NCBI GenBank assembly: GCA_030146405.1
Contig: JASLBS010000199.1
Coordinates: 1 to 6,735 of the forward strand
Length of the DNA: 6,735 nt
Source of the DNA: Arthrobacter sp.
GTDB lineage: Bacteria; Actinomycetota; Actinomycetes; Actinomycetales; Micrococcaceae
Direction of reading: 5' to 3'
The notes beneath the pieces were generated by a model. It made no database searches, had not been told where the DNA came from, and saw nothing but the letters and a program-made list of their open reading frames with translations. Of the stretch, positions 6,228 through 6,735 are shown piece by piece; the first letter of the stretch is position 1, and each line of letters begins with the position of its first letter. A program made the position numbers and the translations under genes.

Positions 6228-6735
6228 TCAGGGTCGGACGACGCCCGTGGCGTAGGCCATCACGACGGCCTGTACCCGGTCACGGGCCTCGAGCTTGGCG
6301 AGGATGTGACCCACGTGGGTCTTGATGGTGGCCTCGGAGAGGAACAGCTTCGCCGCGATCTCCGGGTTGGACAGACCCTGTGCGATCAGTTCGAAGACCT
6401 CGCGCTCGCGGGTCGTGAGGCGCGCGACGGCCACCGCCGCGGCATCCTGGGTGGGGGAGGGCTGGCGGAGCAGGGGCGCCACGTGATCGAGCAACCGCCG
6501 GGTCGTGGAGGGTGCGATCACGGCGTCACCGCGGTGCACCGTCCGGATGGCCTCGAGCAGTTCCTCGGGTGGTGCGTCCTTGAGCAGGAACCCACTGGCG
6601 CCGGCATGGATCGCGGAGAGCGCGTACTCGTCGAGGTCGAAGGTGGTGAGCACCACGATCCGCGGGGCGGCGTCCCCTGAGGCCGGGTCATGCTTCGCCA
6701 GGATGCGGCGGGTGGCCTCGATACCGTCCATGCCC
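6228..6735 (-). CDS. NarL/FixJ-family response regulator (5' partial)
   Basis: The gene runs off the right edge. The codon before Met-Asp-Gly is GGC (Gly), fitting the common 'MPGMDGIEA' of receiver domains, so the ATG at 6731 is internal and not the start. About 168 residues are visible, counting from that Met as 1. The receiver half shows its conserved Thr in V-V-L-T-T-F (Thr29 or Thr30) and Lys51 in L-L-K-D, followed by the alpha5 helix. The phosphoacceptor Asp lies just outside the window. After a linker comes a LuxR-type helix-turn-helix (about 103-160) with the hallmark L-T-T-R-E-R-E-V-F and LSNPEIAAKLFLSEATIKTHV. The protein ends at TGA 6230-6228. It is a DNA-binding transcription factor switched on by phosphorylation. 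Its place ahead of the ABC genes on the same strand suggests it controls them. Such regulators normally pair with a HisKA_3 kinase, which is not the class of the kinase in this window, so its sensor is probably upstream, beyond the edge. Confidence 0.92.
   Translation of the reverse strand, partial: GMDGIEATRRILAKHDPASGDAAPRIVVLTTFDLDEYALSAIHAGASGFLLKDAPPEELLEAIRTVHRGDAVIAPSTTRRLLDHVAPLLRQPSPTQDAAAVAVARLTTREREVFELIAQGLSNPEIAAKLFLSEATIKTHVGHILAKLEARDRVQAVVMAYATGVVRP

Noticed and set aside
5171..6325. Long open frame of 384 codons on the + strand
   Set aside because: It is antisense to the ATPase and the ends of its neighbours, and its product is Arg/Gly/Ala/His-rich with no motif. It is the usual by-product of GC-biased third positions.
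1..6735. Mobile elements, CRISPR, tRNA/rRNA, origins, frameshifted genes
   Set aside because: No transposase, terminal repeats, repeat-spacer pattern, cloverleaf or broken gene was seen. All six genes read through intact apart from the two cut by the window edges.

Overview
The window is G+C-rich (roughly two thirds G+C by eye) with strong G/C third-position bias. Its gene content (long two-domain FtsX-type exporter, NarL-type regulator, GTG start, tight spacing) suggests a high-GC actinobacterium. A Micrococcales/Arthrobacter-like host is my best guess, from the flavour of the proteins rather than from any marker that settles it.

Layout: the left edge carries the 3' end of a methionyl-tRNA synthetase gene on the + strand (1-349). 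All other genes are on the - strand and read right to left. They are a NarL/FixJ-type response regulator cut by the right edge (6735-6228); a 142-bp gap with a hairpin; an ABC-transporter ATPase (6085-5306); its 860-residue permease with two FtsX domains (5304-2722), 1 nt after the ATPase stop; a 64-bp gap; a soluble hybrid-like histidine kinase (2657-936); and, after 31 nt, a 179-residue all-helical protein of unknown function (904-365). The last gene converges with the MetRS gene. Their stop codons are only 15 bp apart, and a perfect 8-bp GC hairpin covers the junction. No stretch over 300 bases lacks a gene.

How the parts may work together: the ATPase and permease form a MacB/LolCDE-like (type VII) ABC unit, probably an exporter or mechanotransmission-type transporter, substrate unknown. 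The response regulator in front of it probably controls its transcription, and its own sensor kinase most likely lies just beyond the right edge. The kinase inside the window belongs to a different class. It has no membrane segment and carries an N-terminal receiver-like domain that kept the Asp but lost the metal-binding acidic pair and the conserved Lys. It is followed by a GAF-like region and a complete HisKA/HATPase core. It and the small helical protein form a likely two-gene unit. No mobile element, CRISPR array, tRNA or rRNA was seen. The window looks like ordinary chromosomal sequence, and the kinase plus helical-protein pair is its least explained part.
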